Assembly: GCA_963828405.1 (NCBI GenBank)
Contig: CAWHEG010000031.1
Coordinates: forward strand, 1,736,001 to 1,800,000
Origin: JANMJD01 sp963828405
GTDB taxonomy: Bacteria; Actinomycetota; Acidimicrobiia; Acidimicrobiales; Ilumatobacteraceae
Length of the DNA stretch: 64,000 nucleotides
Direction: 5' to 3'
Position numbers and translations under genes: made by a program. The notes beneath the pieces were generated by a model. It saw only the letters and a program-made list of their open reading frames with translations, searched no databases and was not told where the DNA came from. Shown piece by piece: positions 18,778 through 27,933 of the stretch (positions within the stretch are counted from its first letter, which is position 1; every line of letters starts with the position of its first letter).

Positions 18778-20331
18778 TCAGACCGGGGAAGCGGTGAATC
18801 CCGAGGCCGGCTTGCCGTCGAGGCCGGGCAGGAGCACGAGGGCGTCGCCGTCGCCGAGGGTCTGGAGCACCGCCCCGTCGTAGGTCGCGAAACGGGAGTT
18901 GCGGCGACCGAGGCGCCGGCCGAGCGGCTCGTCGGCCTGCTGCTCCTCGATGACGAAGCCGCTGGCGCCGTCGAGCAACGCATCGACGATCCGCCGCTCC
19001 GTCAGACAGGCGATCTCGGTTGGCCCGAGGCTGTCGGCGAGGGCCTCCATGTTGGCGAGGGTGACCTTGCGGACCGTGCCGACGAGCGGGCCGTTCTCGA
19101 GGCGGGCCGGGACGGGCACCGGGCGCGGTTCGGGCAGCAGCCGGGCGAGCGACAGCGATGGGGGCTCGACCATTGCTCCCGAGGCACGGTCCGAGGTGAG
19201 GTCGGCCAGTTCCCGGGTGAAGAAGACCGGTCCGTCGAGGTCGTCGTACCCCGTCGAGATCGCCGTCGCCGCAGCGAGATGGCTGGCGTTGCCGCCCGAG
19301 TTCGCCAGCGCATGGATCAGGACGCCGGCCGGCAGGGTGCTGCGCAGCTTCCCGAGGGTGCGACCGATCATCACGGCGACGGTGCGCTCGTCGTTGCTCA
19401 ATCCACCCCGTTGGTCGAGTGCGTGCAGGATCGCGGCGAGCGTCGAGAGATCGACGCGCGCCACGTCCACCTCGCCGAGCTTGGAGTAGGCACGAGCGAC
19501 GGAGAGGAGCAGGTTGGTGGTCGACGCCGGCCCGGTCGAGTTGCGCAGGGCCCGGTTGCGCAGCGTGAGGAACGACGGCCGCTGCTGCGCCCGGAGGTCC
19601 TGCCTGACGAGGTTCGACATCACCTGGGAATAGCGCGTGTCGCGCATCACGGCGACGGCGAGGAACTCGGCGAGGACCATCTTCAGGGTGTAACCCTCCG
19701 TGGCATCGAGCTCGCGGTGGAGCTGGCCGATCCGTTCGAACCCGAGGAGCGCCGGGCCTTCCTCGGCCAGTTCGCCGATGTCGTACGACAGCAGGATGTC
19801 GAGCAACGCAGTGTTGGCTGCGGTCGGAGCCGGGTCGAACCCCGCGGGCTGCTGGGCCCGGGCGTTCATCCATGCTCCACGGATGGATCGCCCGTGGCGG
19901 TAGTCGTCGTAGCCGCCGCCAACCGACGGACGCAGGATCTCGAGCAGGCGGCTTCGTGGTTGGTCCCCGGCCGCGCCGTCGGGCCATTCGATCACCTCGA
20001 CGTCAGCGAGCCTGGTGGGGACGGGGCAGCGTCGCCGGCGGACGAGCACGATGTCGGCGGCCTGCTTCGTTTCGAGGAAGTAGTCGATCTCGTCGTTGAC
20101 CCACCTCGACCCGAGCGCCTCGAGGCTGAGCACCACGAGGAGGAACCTCGACCGGTCGAGTGCCGATTCCAGCTCCCGGTTCGACGATGGATCGCCCGGG
20201 TCGAGCACCTGTTCATCGAGCCAGGCCCGTAACGGCCTGCCCCGGTAGTCGGCGGAGGTCAGGTCGTCGTGCAGCCCGCGGGTCCATGCCTTGTCGGCGT
20301 GGGTGTGGGAGAGGAAGACGTCGTAACTCAT
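18778..20331 (-). CDS. TIR-domain protein with uncharacterised helical C-terminus
   Basis: 517 residues. The N-terminal 120 form a TIR domain: MSYDVFLSHTHADKAW (beta-A), RPLRAWLDEQVLDPG (BB-loop region), SRFLLVVLSLEALGSRW, then VNDEIDYFLE. In the last, Glu81 matches the catalytic Glu of NAD+-cleaving bacterial TIR domains (SxWxxxE pattern). Residues from about 150 are mostly alpha-helical, matching no family I recognise, with a C-terminal part ending VLQTLGDGDALVLLPGLDG. It begins 18 nt after an amidohydrolase gene on the same strand. Bacterial TIR proteins often act as NADase effectors in antiphage defence, but no sensor partner is visible here. Confidence 0.72.
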   Translation of the reverse strand: MSYDVFLSHTHADKAWTRGLHDDLTSADYRGRPLRAWLDEQVLDPGDPSSNRELESALDRSRFLLVVLSLEALGSRWVNDEIDYFLETKQAADIVLVRRRRCPVPTRLADVEVIEWPDGAAGDQPRSRLLEILRPSVGGGYDDYRHGRSIRGAWMNARAQQPAGFDPAPTAANTALLDILLSYDIGELAEEGPALLGFERIGQLHRELDATEGYTLKMVLAEFLAVAVMRDTRYSQVMSNLVRQDLRAQQRPSFLTLRNRALRNSTGPASTTNLLLSVARAYSKLGEVDVARVDLSTLAAILHALDQRGGLSNDERTVAVMIGRTLGKLRSTLPAGVLIHALANSGGNASHLAAATAISTGYDDLDGPVFFTRELADLTSDRASGAMVEPPSLSLARLLPEPRPVPVPARLENGPLVGTVRKVTLANMEALADSLGPTEIACLTERRIVDALLDGASGFVIEEQQADEPLGRRLGRRNSRFATYDGAVLQTLGDGDALVLLPGLDGKPASGFTASPV

Positions 20332-20349
20332 CGCCGGCGTGCAGCCGGG

Positions 20350-21561
20350 TCAGGCGTCGACCAGGGCGAGTTGGTTGTCCCGCAGGGCCTTGCGCATGTC
20401 GGCCTCGCCGAGTTCGACGAAGTCGCCGATCCATTGGCGTGGTGCCGCGAGACCCTCCGGGTGCGGCCAGTCCGAGCCGAGGAGGATCCGGTCGGCGCCG
20501 TGGAGATCACGCAGCTTGGCGATGCTGTCCTCGTAGAACGGGGCGATCCAGACGTGCTCGCGGAACGAATCGCACGGATCGGCGGCGAAGAGCTGCGGGG
20601 TCTTGCCGTAGGCGACGCGCAGCCGGCGGTGGAGCTCGGGTACCCACGCCGAGCCGAGCTCGAGGGTGGCGACCTTCAAGCGCGGATGCCGGTCGAACAG
20701 ACCGTGGCAGATCATCGCCGCCATCATGTCGAAGATCGGCCGCTCGACGCCGACGGACAGCACCTCGGTAAGCGGCGACGACTTCATCCCCATGTACTTG
20801 GTCGGCTCGCCCCAATCGGCGAGGTACTTGGTGTAGCCGGCGTCGCCGGCGTGGATGGCCACGACGACTCCGGCCTCGGTGAGCTTGGCCCAGATGCGGT
20901 CGAAACGGGCGTCGGCCGGCGACGGTGGGCGCCCGTACGGATTGCCGACGGGCCCGGCGCGCATGATGACCATCCGGATACCGATCTCGAGCACCCGGTC
21001 GAGCTCCGCCTCTGCCGCAGCGGGATCGATGAACGACAGCATCGGGCCGGTCATGATCCGCCCGTCGCGGTCGTAGCCCCAGTCATCCTCGAGCCAACGG
21101 TTGTAGGCGCTGAAGATCGCCATCGCCGATTTGGGGTCCTCCTGGAGCATCTCCTCGATGCCGAGCCCGAGGCTCGGGATGAGCCAGGCGAGCTGCACCC
21201 CCTGTTCGTCGAGCCGGGCGATGCGGGCATCGCGGTTCTGGTACTCGGGCTGGATCGGCTGCATCGAGACGATGTCGCGCAGTTCGCGACCGTCGTGGTT
21301 GGCGGCGCGGAAGTAGACCTCGAGTGAGCCCGGGACGCCGACCGGGTCGTAGGTCGGGTTGGGCACCACGGTGAGCTGCCTGCCATGGATCATCAGCGAG
21401 ACGCGCTTGCCCATCTGGATCCACTTCACGACGCTGTGGTGCTCGGGTTGGAGGTGTCTGGTGAGGCAGTCCGGCGCCTCGTAGTAGTGCTGGTCGGCGT
21501 CGCACAGGGCGTAATCGACCTCGGGCACGTGTGTCGCGTCCACCTCGGTGGTCGTCGTCAT
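20350..21561 (-). CDS. Amidohydrolase-2 family metal-dependent hydrolase (ACMSD-like)
   Basis: 403-residue TIM-barrel amidohydrolase. The N-terminal DADQHYYEA provides the DxxxH-like metal region. VVVAIHAGDAGY carries a metal-binding His, FDRHPRLKVATLELGSAW is the conserved ligand region, and RILLGSDWPHPEGLA holds the terminal catalytic Asp. Such enzymes decarboxylate or hydrolyse ring-cleavage products of aromatics. A TTGACGATAGTGTCA-like palindrome lies 30 nt upstream and is shared with tetR and two LLM genes. The TIR gene follows on the same strand. Confidence 0.82.
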   Translation of the reverse strand: MTTTTEVDATHVPEVDYALCDADQHYYEAPDCLTRHLQPEHHSVVKWIQMGKRVSLMIHGRQLTVVPNPTYDPVGVPGSLEVYFRAANHDGRELRDIVSMQPIQPEYQNRDARIARLDEQGVQLAWLIPSLGLGIEEMLQEDPKSAMAIFSAYNRWLEDDWGYDRDGRIMTGPMLSFIDPAAAEAELDRVLEIGIRMVIMRAGPVGNPYGRPPSPADARFDRIWAKLTEAGVVVAIHAGDAGYTKYLADWGEPTKYMGMKSSPLTEVLSVGVERPIFDMMAAMICHGLFDRHPRLKVATLELGSAWVPELHRRLRVAYGKTPQLFAADPCDSFREHVWIAPFYEDSIAKLRDLHGADRILLGSDWPHPEGLAAPRQWIGDFVELGEADMRKALRDNQLALVDA

Positions 21562-21590
21562 GGATCCAACCTCCCGACTGCAGCGTCAAC

Positions 21591-21607
21591 CTGACACTAT
21601 CGTCAAG
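21591..21607. promoter_or_regulatory. Palindromic operator, TTGACR-N4-YGTCA type (site A)
   Basis: Read on the minus strand: CTTGACGATAGTGTCAG, 30 nt before the amidohydrolase start codon. It differs at one central position from the TTGACGATACTGTCA site overlapping the tetR start region at 31941, which suggests the same regulator. Confidence 0.55.
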
Positions 21608-21638
21608 CTCGGGGTTTGTCGAGGGTCGGGTGCTCTAC

Positions 21639-22028
21639 TCAGCCGCGCAGCACGGCCGTCTGGGACGGATCGAGGTATTCGTCGATGCGCGAGATCAGCC
21701 CGGATTCGTCGAGCGTCACCACGACGCAGGAGTGAACCCGCAGCGGTCCACCCGGAGCCGTGCCGGTCATGATCGTCTGCGAGACGAAGCCCGCAGGAGT
21801 CGGGTACGACGCGACGTCCACCCAGGCGAGGTCGGGCACCGTGCGGTGCAACCACGCCAGCGTGCGGATCGTCTGGGCCGTCGTCTGCTCGAGTTCGTCG
21901 AAGTTGTGCCAGGTGACCGCCCTGGGCGTGCACAACCGGGCATACGCCTCGGCGTCGTTGCCCCGGCTCGCCGCAGCGAACCGGGCGGCGATCCCCAGCT
22001 TGTCGTCGTCGGTGAGCGGTCGGGCCAT
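21639..22028 (-). CDS. SnoaL-like / NTF2-fold protein
   Basis: 129 residues from MARPLTDDDKL. The cone-shaped alpha+beta barrel pattern is seen in AARFAAASRGNDAEAYARLC (helix), AVTWHNFDEL and HSCVVVTLDESGLISRIDEYLDPSQ at the end. Proteins of this fold are isomerases, dehydratases or cyclases, or simply bind small polyketide- or steroid-like molecules. The start at 22028 removes a six-codon in-frame extension. It is one of four small NTF2-like genes in the window, each beside catabolic enzymes. Substrate unknown. Confidence 0.65.
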   Translation of the reverse strand: MARPLTDDDKLGIAARFAAASRGNDAEAYARLCTPRAVTWHNFDELEQTTAQTIRTLAWLHRTVPDLAWVDVASYPTPAGFVSQTIMTGTAPGGPLRVHSCVVVTLDESGLISRIDEYLDPSQTAVLRG

Positions 22029-22077
22029 CGCCCCAACCTGCCACACGGTCGGGCAGGCGGCGAACTCGGGCGTCAGG

Positions 22078-22722
22078 TCAACCCCAGGCGCCGAGCAGCT
22101 CGTCGGAGGTGACGACCGTGGCGATCATCGACAGCGTGTTGGCCAGCACCGCCTCGCCGTAGTCGCGCGGCAGCCCGACCACGGCGTCGCCCACGATCAC
22201 CACCTGGTAGCCGAGATCGACCGCGCTGAGCGCGGCGCCGGTGACGCCGAGGTTGAGCGACACCCCCATCAGCACGATCGTGCGGACGTCGAGACTGCGC
22301 AGGACGGCGTCGAGCTCGGTGCCCGTGAACGGGGTCATGCCGTGCATCCGCGCCACCTCGATGTCGCTCGGCTGGACGTCGAGCTCGTCGGCGAGCTCGC
22401 AGCCGGGTTGACCGAGATCGGTCGGCAGGGGACCGTGCTCGGCGCGCCGTCTGGCGCCGATCGCCGAGATCCGGGAGTTGACCGGTTGGCCGGCGCCGTC
22501 GGGACGCCCGCGCATCGTGGCGTGCACGACCCTCACGCCCTTGGACCGGGCTGCCCGACAGACGCGACCCGCCGCATCGAGGAGGCCGGCCTCGCTCACC
22601 GCCACGGGCAGGGCGGGAAGGATGGCGTCCGCGCCGACGATGCCCTTCTGCAGTTCCATCGTGACGACCGCGGTGTGGGCCGGCAGGACGAGGTTGCGGA
22701 GGCGTTCGGACGGGTCGGTCAT
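22078..22722 (-). CDS. Isochorismatase-superfamily hydrolase without catalytic Cys
   Basis: About 214 residues with the cysteine-hydrolase Rossmann-like fold: HTAVVTMELQKGIVG carries the region of the first triad member, and a central SKGVRVVHATMRGR strand follows. GVSLNLGVTGAALSAVDLGY corresponds to the GVxTNxCVxxTA loop. In this loop the nucleophilic Cys is Gly, as in true isochorismatases (PhzD/EntB type), so amidase activity is unlikely. The frame stays open far upstream, but homology starts at the ATG at 22722. It precedes a SnoaL-like gene on the same strand (gap 49 nt). Confidence 0.75.
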   Translation of the reverse strand: MTDPSERLRNLVLPAHTAVVTMELQKGIVGADAILPALPVAVSEAGLLDAAGRVCRAARSKGVRVVHATMRGRPDGAGQPVNSRISAIGARRRAEHGPLPTDLGQPGCELADELDVQPSDIEVARMHGMTPFTGTELDAVLRSLDVRTIVLMGVSLNLGVTGAALSAVDLGYQVVIVGDAVVGLPRDYGEAVLANTLSMIATVVTSDELLGAWG

Positions 22723-22839
22723 GGTCGTGAAGGTACCCGTCGGTCGGGAGCCGGTCACGGCCGTAGGATCGGGCCCGCCGGGGCGCCCGGCCCGCCGGGA
22801 CCCGACGGTGTCGGGCCCGTGGACACGACGAGGTGACCG

Positions 22840-23286
22840 ATGACCGACGCACTCGAGGCACGAATCCGGCGGCTGGAGGACCTGCAGGCGATCCAGCAGC
22901 TGTTCATCGACTACGGCGAACACCTCGACGCCGGTGACTTCGACGCGTATGCGGCGTTGTTCGCCGAGGACGGCGAGATCCTGCTCGGACCGCTCGGCCG
23001 GGCCCGCGGCCGCGCCGAGATCAGGGCGTTGATGACGTCGATGCTGGCCGGCAGCGTCGGCAGGACCTACCACGTCGTCAGCAGCCCGCGGATCACGCTC
23101 GACGGCGATCGGGCAACCGCGACCGTGATGTGGTCGGCGGCGTCGCTCGCCGACGACGGCCTCGCCCGGATCACGATGATCGGCCACCACGTTGACGAGC
23201 TGGTCAGGGTGGACGATCGGTGGTACTTCCAACGCCGCAGGGGCGTGGTCGACCTGCCGGGGAAGCTGCCCGCCACGGCGGGATGA
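22840..23286 (+). CDS. SnoaL-like / NTF2-fold protein
   Basis: 148 residues beginning MTDALEARIRRLEDLQAIQQL, the typical start of SnoaL_4 proteins in which a helix leads into the cone. DFDAYAALFAEDGEILLGP, GRTYHVVSSPRITLDGDRAT and the final DDRWYFQRRRGVVDLPG complete the pattern. Related proteins carry a Tyr/His/Asp pocket of dehydratase or isomerase type, but the reaction is unknown. Divergent from the isochorismatase-like gene and followed by a hotdog-fold gene on the same strand. Confidence 0.7.
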   Translation: MTDALEARIRRLEDLQAIQQLFIDYGEHLDAGDFDAYAALFAEDGEILLGPLGRARGRAEIRALMTSMLAGSVGRTYHVVSSPRITLDGDRATATVMWSAASLADDGLARITMIGHHVDELVRVDDRWYFQRRRGVVDLPGKLPATAG

Positions 23287-23359
23287 ACCGCGGGTCCCGA
23301 CGGGCGGGGCGTCGGCCTCCCGTTGACGATTCGGCTCCGATTGCGTGTGGAATGGGGTG

Positions 23360-24224
23360 ATGGGGAACGAGTCGTACGGAGACATCAGGACGCTGTCGCC
23401 CGAGGAGCACTGGGCCCACTTCGCCCGCTCGTGGGTCGCTCTGCGCAGCTACACCTACCTGGGCAAGGCCACGCCCCTGATGGATGCCGGGGTCGAGCGC
23501 GAGACGATGCCCCTGCGGCGGGACATGCGCAACTCGACGGGCGGGATCATGGCGGCGCCGTTGTGCATCGCCGCGCCCGAACCGTGGTGGCGCGACGACC
23601 AGTGCGTTCCGGCACCGGTGACGATGTCGTACTCGATCCTCGATCCCGCCCGCGACGTCAAACGCATCGAGGTTCTGCGCGAGGTGATCAGCGTCGGGCG
23701 CCAGATGGGCTTCAGCCGATCGCGGGTCGTCGACTTCGACGACCACGACCGGGTCATCGCCCTCTCGATCGGCAGCGGGGTGAGCCTCGGCGACGTCCCG
23801 CCGGGGTTCGAACCGGTGGACAACCCGATCACCGAACTCGACGACTCGGCAGATCTGCCGCCGCTGCGCGACGTGTTCGGCGTCGTCGCCCGACCCGACG
23901 GCGGCGTGCAGATCGACAAGGTCACCCCGCAGCTGTCGTCGCCGCACTCGGCGTTGCATCTCGGCCCGATCAACATCGCCCTCGAGGCGGCGGCGATCGA
24001 CGAACTCGACCGCGTCACCGGGACACGGGACTTCCAGGTCGAGGCGTGGAACGTGATGATGGTCAAGCCGGGGTACGTCGGGCCGTTCGTGGCGCGGGCG
24101 TCGGTCGTGGCGTCGGTGGCGCGAGCCGGGGCTGGAGGCGACGATGACCGACGACGGCAACGGCGGCAGGATCATCGCCACGGTCTCGGCCGCGTTCCGG
24201 CGCGTCGATTCTCACCGCCGGTGA
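23360..24224 (+). CDS. Hotdog-fold (thioesterase-like) protein, frameshifted near 24120
   Basis: About 288 residues starting MGNESYGDIRTLSPEEHWAH with GGGGTG before the ATG. Two hotdog-like halves can be proposed: one around STGGIMAAPLCIAAPE, and one around SPHSALHLGPINIALEAAA, continuing with VEAWNVMMVKPGYVGPFVA. After ARASVVASVAR the frame breaks; the family-like end PGLEATMTDDGNGGRIIAT and VSAAFRRVDSHRR continues in another frame to the TGA at 24222-24224. A one-base indel near 24120 explains this. PaaI-type acyl-CoA thioesterase activity is possible, but the double-hotdog reading is tentative. Confidence 0.55.
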
Positions 24225-25315
24225 GCAGCGGGATTCCACCGGCGCCACCCGTGGTCGCCGGCGGTGGTCGCATCCGGGGTCCGGGTGGCGCGGCGGACCG
24301 GCCGGGCACCTCCGACTGCCCGCCGCCGGCCGGCACGATGCGCCCGAGACGCAGGGCGAGCACCGCTCCCGGCCCGATCGGGAGCCAGAAGGCGAACAGG
24401 CGGTGGGCAAGCACGCCGGCGAGGGCGGCCTCGATCGGGAATCCCAGCCCGTTGAGCAGCAGCGTGGTGGCGGCGTCGACCCCACCGGTGGCGATGAACG
24501 GGATCGGGACGGACTGAACGAGGTATCCCGTGGCGTAGACCAGCGCGAGATCGGCGAGACCAGGCCGCACGTCGAATGCGTGGAGCGCCGCCCAGAGGCT
24601 GAGCAAGTCACCGACCCAGTACCGCGCCCGCCCATCCGAAGAGCCGCCGGCCGGCCGACGTGGCGAGCTGCCGGCGGACCCAGGCGGCTGCGGCGACGCC
24701 GGTGCCCAACGGCTTGACGTACCACCGGGTGCTCGCAACGGCCCAGCGCTCGACGCGGACCGCGGCGGTGAACCACCTGGCGGCGAGGACGATCAGCGGG
24801 ATGGCGACGATCCAGGCGAGAGCGAGAACCGACGAACTCCGGCCGTCGGCCAGGACGAGGAACGCCGCCCCCCAGCCGAGGCCGCCGAGCACCAGGTACA
24901 CGGCCGTGTTGAGACCGATCAGACGCTCGAGCGCGGCCTGCCGGTCGAACCCGACCCGGCGGAGCACGAGGTACATGAGGGCGAGGCCGCCGATGCCGGC
25001 GAAGGCGAACAACTGGGTGGCGGCGAAGCTGGCCAGCACGACCAGCACCGACTGTCCGACGGTGAGCGCGGTGTCACCTCCGGCGGCGATGGTTCGGCGC
25101 AGCGCTCCGGCGTAGCCACCGAAGACGACGACCTGGCCGATGACGCAGAGGACCAGCCAGCGGTAGTCGCCTCCGGCAACGACACGCCGCAGGGCGCCGA
25201 TCCCGTTGACGGAGGTGAGCGCCGAGACGAGCCCGACCATCACGGCGGCAGCGGCGGCCGCGCCGACGACGACGTGGCGCGGTCGCAGCCCGCGGTCCGC
25301 GGGGCTGGTCCTCAT
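24172..25315 (-). CDS. Lysylphosphatidylglycerol-synthase-TM / flippase-like membrane protein (frameshifted near 24630)
   Basis: A polytopic membrane protein of the UPF0104/LPG_synthase_TM (AglD/MprF N-domain) group. The first 230 residues (24608-25315) hold about six membrane segments, including SFAATQLFAFAGIGGLALMY, a family hallmark region. A one-base shift near 24630 moves the remaining helices (DLALVYATGYLVQSVPIPF, then GGVDAATTLLLNGLGFPIEA and LAHRLFAFWLPIGPGAVLAL) to another frame ending at 24172. Its start overlaps the PAP2 stop, so it closes a three-gene lipid operon. The 3' end overlaps the convergent hotdog gene by 53 bp. It probably moves or flips a lipid. Confidence 0.7.
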
Positions 25316-25970
25316 CGGGCGACCTGTCGGGCGACGGTCCCGAGCAATGCTCCGGCGGCGGCGTCGGCGGCGAAGTGGTTGCCGGTGGCGATCACGACCA
25401 GCGAGACGGCCGCCGGGTAGCTGCGCCAGAGGATCCGGCCCCTACGGCCGCGGGCACGTCGGGCGAGCCCCATGCCGGTGACCACGGCGAAGGCGACGTG
25501 GTGGCTCGGCATCGCGGCGACCGGGTTGTAGAAGCGAACGAGGAACGGATGGTCGAGGTGCCATCCACGGGATGCCAGTGTGTCGACGAAGCCGGGGATC
25601 ATCCGCGGGGCGCGCAGGGGACGAGCAGGAACACCGGCAACGCTCCACAGAACGCGCCGAGCGCGGCCCGCCGCTCGTGACCGAACGTCGGGTCGCCGCG
25701 TCGGTGGAGCCGGATCAGCCAGCCGACGCTGAGCGCCACGTTGCCGGCGGCGTACCCGGCGTTGAGCACGTCGACGAGGTGCGGGACGCGTGCGACGGCG
25801 CGCTGGATGCGCGGCTCGACGTCGAGGCGGAGGCGGCGCTCGACACGGGCGATCCGCCGGGCGTTGGCGGCCGCCCTGGTACGCCCCCGGTCGTTCCAGA
25901 CCACGGCGCGTACCACCAGGTAGGCGGCGTAGGCACCCAATCCGAGGACTGCCTCTCGCCGCCCGCTCAT
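25312..25970 (-). CDS. PAP2-superfamily (Aur1/Ipt1-like) phosphatase/phosphotransferase, frameshifted near 25605
   Basis: Membrane-bound phosphatidic-acid-phosphatase-type enzyme. The first frame (25599-25970) gives the N-terminal helices: AYAAYLVVRAVVWNDRGRTR, then AGYAAGNVALSVGWLIRLHR. The next frame carries the active-site motifs MPSHHVAFAVVTGMGLA and VIATGNHFAADAAAGALLG (C2 and C3 His/Asp of the Aur1-like branch). A one-base indel near 25605 splits it after VPCAP. Its start codon comes 3 nt after the acyltransferase stop and its stop overlaps the flippase-like start. It probably acts on inositol or polyprenyl phospholipids. Confidence 0.72.
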
Positions 25971-25973
25971 CGA

Positions 25974-26951
25974 TCACCCGGCCCAGGCGATGTCGAACGA
26001 TGCCGCCCAATGGGCGCTGTGGGCGGAGATCTGAGCGCTCCACCGGTCGGCGAGCTCCTGGAGCACCTTGACCTCGGAGTCGACGCCACCGTGACGATCG
26101 GGGGGTTCGATCGGTGGTTCGATCCGGGCCGCCCACCGTCGCGGGCCGAGCGGGAGGACCGAGAAGGGGAGGATCGGCGACCCGGCGAGGCGGGCCAGCC
26201 CGACGACCCCGGCGGGGAGGTCGGCCCAGCCGTCGCAGAACCGCACGCGGTACCGCCGGGGGACGGCACCGCGGGCATCGTCGCCGAGCACGAGGAGGAT
26301 CTCGTGCCGCTGGAGCACCCGCAGCGCGGCGAGGGCGGGCGCGCCGCGGTAGAGGACCCGCAACCCGGCCCGGGCGCGGACGTGCTGCATCGCCCAGGCG
26401 AGCCAGTCGTCGGCGACGATCACCGTCGCGGGTGCCCCGACGATCGCCGCGGGGACCGCGGTGGCGACCTCCCACCCACCCAGATGGAGCCCGGTCAGCA
26501 CGACGCCGCGTCCGGCTTCGACGGCCGACACGAGGTGCTCGGCGCCGTCGACGGTCAAACCGGCCAGCAGGTCGTCGGGACGGGCGATCGTCCAGAGCAG
26601 GTCGGCCGAGCGGCGGGCCTCGTTGACGAACTCGCCGCGCACGAGACGGCGGACGGGGGCCGCTCCGGGGGGGAGGCCGATGGCGTGGGCCAGATTCGTC
26701 GCCAGACGACGCCGTTTGCCCGGGCGGGTCGCCCATTCGAGGTGCCCGCCGAGCCAGGCGAGGCGATGGGCGACCGACACGGGCAGCCGCCCGCCGAGTG
26801 ATGCCGACGCGTCGATGACGACGGCGAGCAACCGGGCCGCCGACGGCCCCCGACCGAAGGGCGCGTTCGGACGCGGCAACCCGTCCGGTGCGAGCCGCCA
26901 CGCCGATCGCCGGCCGACGAGCCGACGGATCATGCGTTGCCGACCGGTCAC
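25974..26951 (-). CDS. LpxL/HtrB-like acyltransferase, PIM-acyltransferase relative
   Basis: 325-residue lysophospholipid-acyltransferase-family enzyme. The catalytic HxxxxE motif is in VVLTGLHLGGWEVATAVPA, and VLQRHEILLVLGDDARGAVP and VGLARLAGSPILPFSVLPL follow as expected. In mycobacteria the relative PatA acylates phosphatidylinositol mannosides, so an inositol-lipid or glycolipid substrate is likely. First gene of the three-gene membrane-lipid operon, with PAP2 3 nt downstream. The start could be 26951 or an ATG six codons later. Divergent from the membrane-anchored gene at 26970. Confidence 0.75.
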   Translation of the reverse strand: MTGRQRMIRRLVGRRSAWRLAPDGLPRPNAPFGRGPSAARLLAVVIDASASLGGRLPVSVAHRLAWLGGHLEWATRPGKRRRLATNLAHAIGLPPGAAPVRRLVRGEFVNEARRSADLLWTIARPDDLLAGLTVDGAEHLVSAVEAGRGVVLTGLHLGGWEVATAVPAAIVGAPATVIVADDWLAWAMQHVRARAGLRVLYRGAPALAALRVLQRHEILLVLGDDARGAVPRRYRVRFCDGWADLPAGVVGLARLAGSPILPFSVLPLGPRRWAARIEPPIEPPDRHGGVDSEVKVLQELADRWSAQISAHSAHWAASFDIAWAG

Positions 26952-26969
26952 GCCGGTGACGATAGCTCC

Positions 26970-27869
26970 GTGCGTGAACTAGCCTCGCGAAGCGTGGCGG
27001 TTCCTGCCGGGCGCCGTTCCCATCCCTGGATCGTGATCCTCGGGATCGTCGTCGCCCTCGTCGTCCTCACCGCAGTCGCCCTCCGCGTGATCTGGCTGCA
27101 CGATCGGAGCCGGCCGGTCGGCGTCGACGTCGCCCTCGGCAGGTACCGGGACCAGGCCGCACACGCCTCGACGACCGCGTCGCCCTCCCCGGCGACCTCC
27201 CCGCCGACCCGGCCGGCCGAGCAGCGCCAGGACGCCCCGATCACGCCGCCGCCCGTGGCCGCCCTGCCGGCTCAGGGCGTCTATCGCTACCGCACTTCGG
27301 GCTCGGAGTCGATCGACGCGCTCGACGGGGCGAGGCACGACTACCCCTCGGAGACGACCATGACGGTCGCACCCGACGGCTGCGGGGTGGTCCTGCGCTG
27401 GGAGCCGCTGCGCGAACGCCACGACGAATGGGCGTTGTGCGTGGGCGACGAGGGGATCGACCTGCGGCCGACCGCGCAGCAGTACCACGAGTTCTTCAGC
27501 CAACCCAACGCCGAGGTCGTCGCCTGCGATCGGCCGGTCACCCTCGTGCCGTCCGGCGGCGCGCGGCTCGGCCCGGTGTCGCAGACCTGCACCCTCGGCG
27601 GCGACCCCTGGCTCCCGACGTGGGAGGTGCTCGAACGCGGTCGGCGCCGCGTGGACGGCACTCCGGTGGAGGTCGTCCACGTGCGGATGACGATCGCCGA
27701 CGACGACGAGTTCTTCGAGCACACCACCGTCGACTGGTATCTCGACGACCGTGGGCTGCCCGTCGCCGTCACCGCGCGCAAGACGTCGAGCTCCCCGTCG
27801 CCGATCGGTGCCGTCCGATACGACGAGGCGTACACGCTGGAGCTGATCTCGCCCATCCCGAGGACGTGA
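26970..27869 (+). CDS. Membrane-anchored extracytoplasmic protein of unknown function
   Basis: About 299 residues from a GTG at 26970 (another in-frame GTG at 26994 is possible). A short basic start is followed by one membrane helix (WIVILGIVVALVVLTAVALR), a Ser/Thr/Pro/Ala linker and a beta-rich extracellular domain. That domain contains GVYRYRTSGSESIDALDGAR, TMTVAPDGCGVVLRWEPL and TVDWYLDDRGLPVAVTARK. Two Cys (in GCGVVL and ALCVGDEG), then VVACDR and QTCTLGG, could form disulfides. I do not recognise the family. It stands alone between the lipid operon and a potassium channel gene. Confidence 0.6.
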   Translation: MRELASRSVAVPAGRRSHPWIVILGIVVALVVLTAVALRVIWLHDRSRPVGVDVALGRYRDQAAHASTTASPSPATSPPTRPAEQRQDAPITPPPVAALPAQGVYRYRTSGSESIDALDGARHDYPSETTMTVAPDGCGVVLRWEPLRERHDEWALCVGDEGIDLRPTAQQYHEFFSQPNAEVVACDRPVTLVPSGGARLGPVSQTCTLGGDPWLPTWEVLERGRRRVDGTPVEVVHVRMTIADDDEFFEHTTVDWYLDDRGLPVAVTARKTSSSPSPIGAVRYDEAYTLELISPIPRT

Positions 27870-27933
27870 ACCCGGCGCCCTCAGGCGTCGGACGTGGGCG
27901 CCGGGCCTGCCCGATCGACGGGCATCGTGTTCC

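Noticed and set aside
22078..23385. 435-codon isochorismatase-like frame with a long N-terminal extension
   Set aside because: The first 220 codons are antisense to a real SnoaL-like gene and have no homology; the start was moved to 22722.
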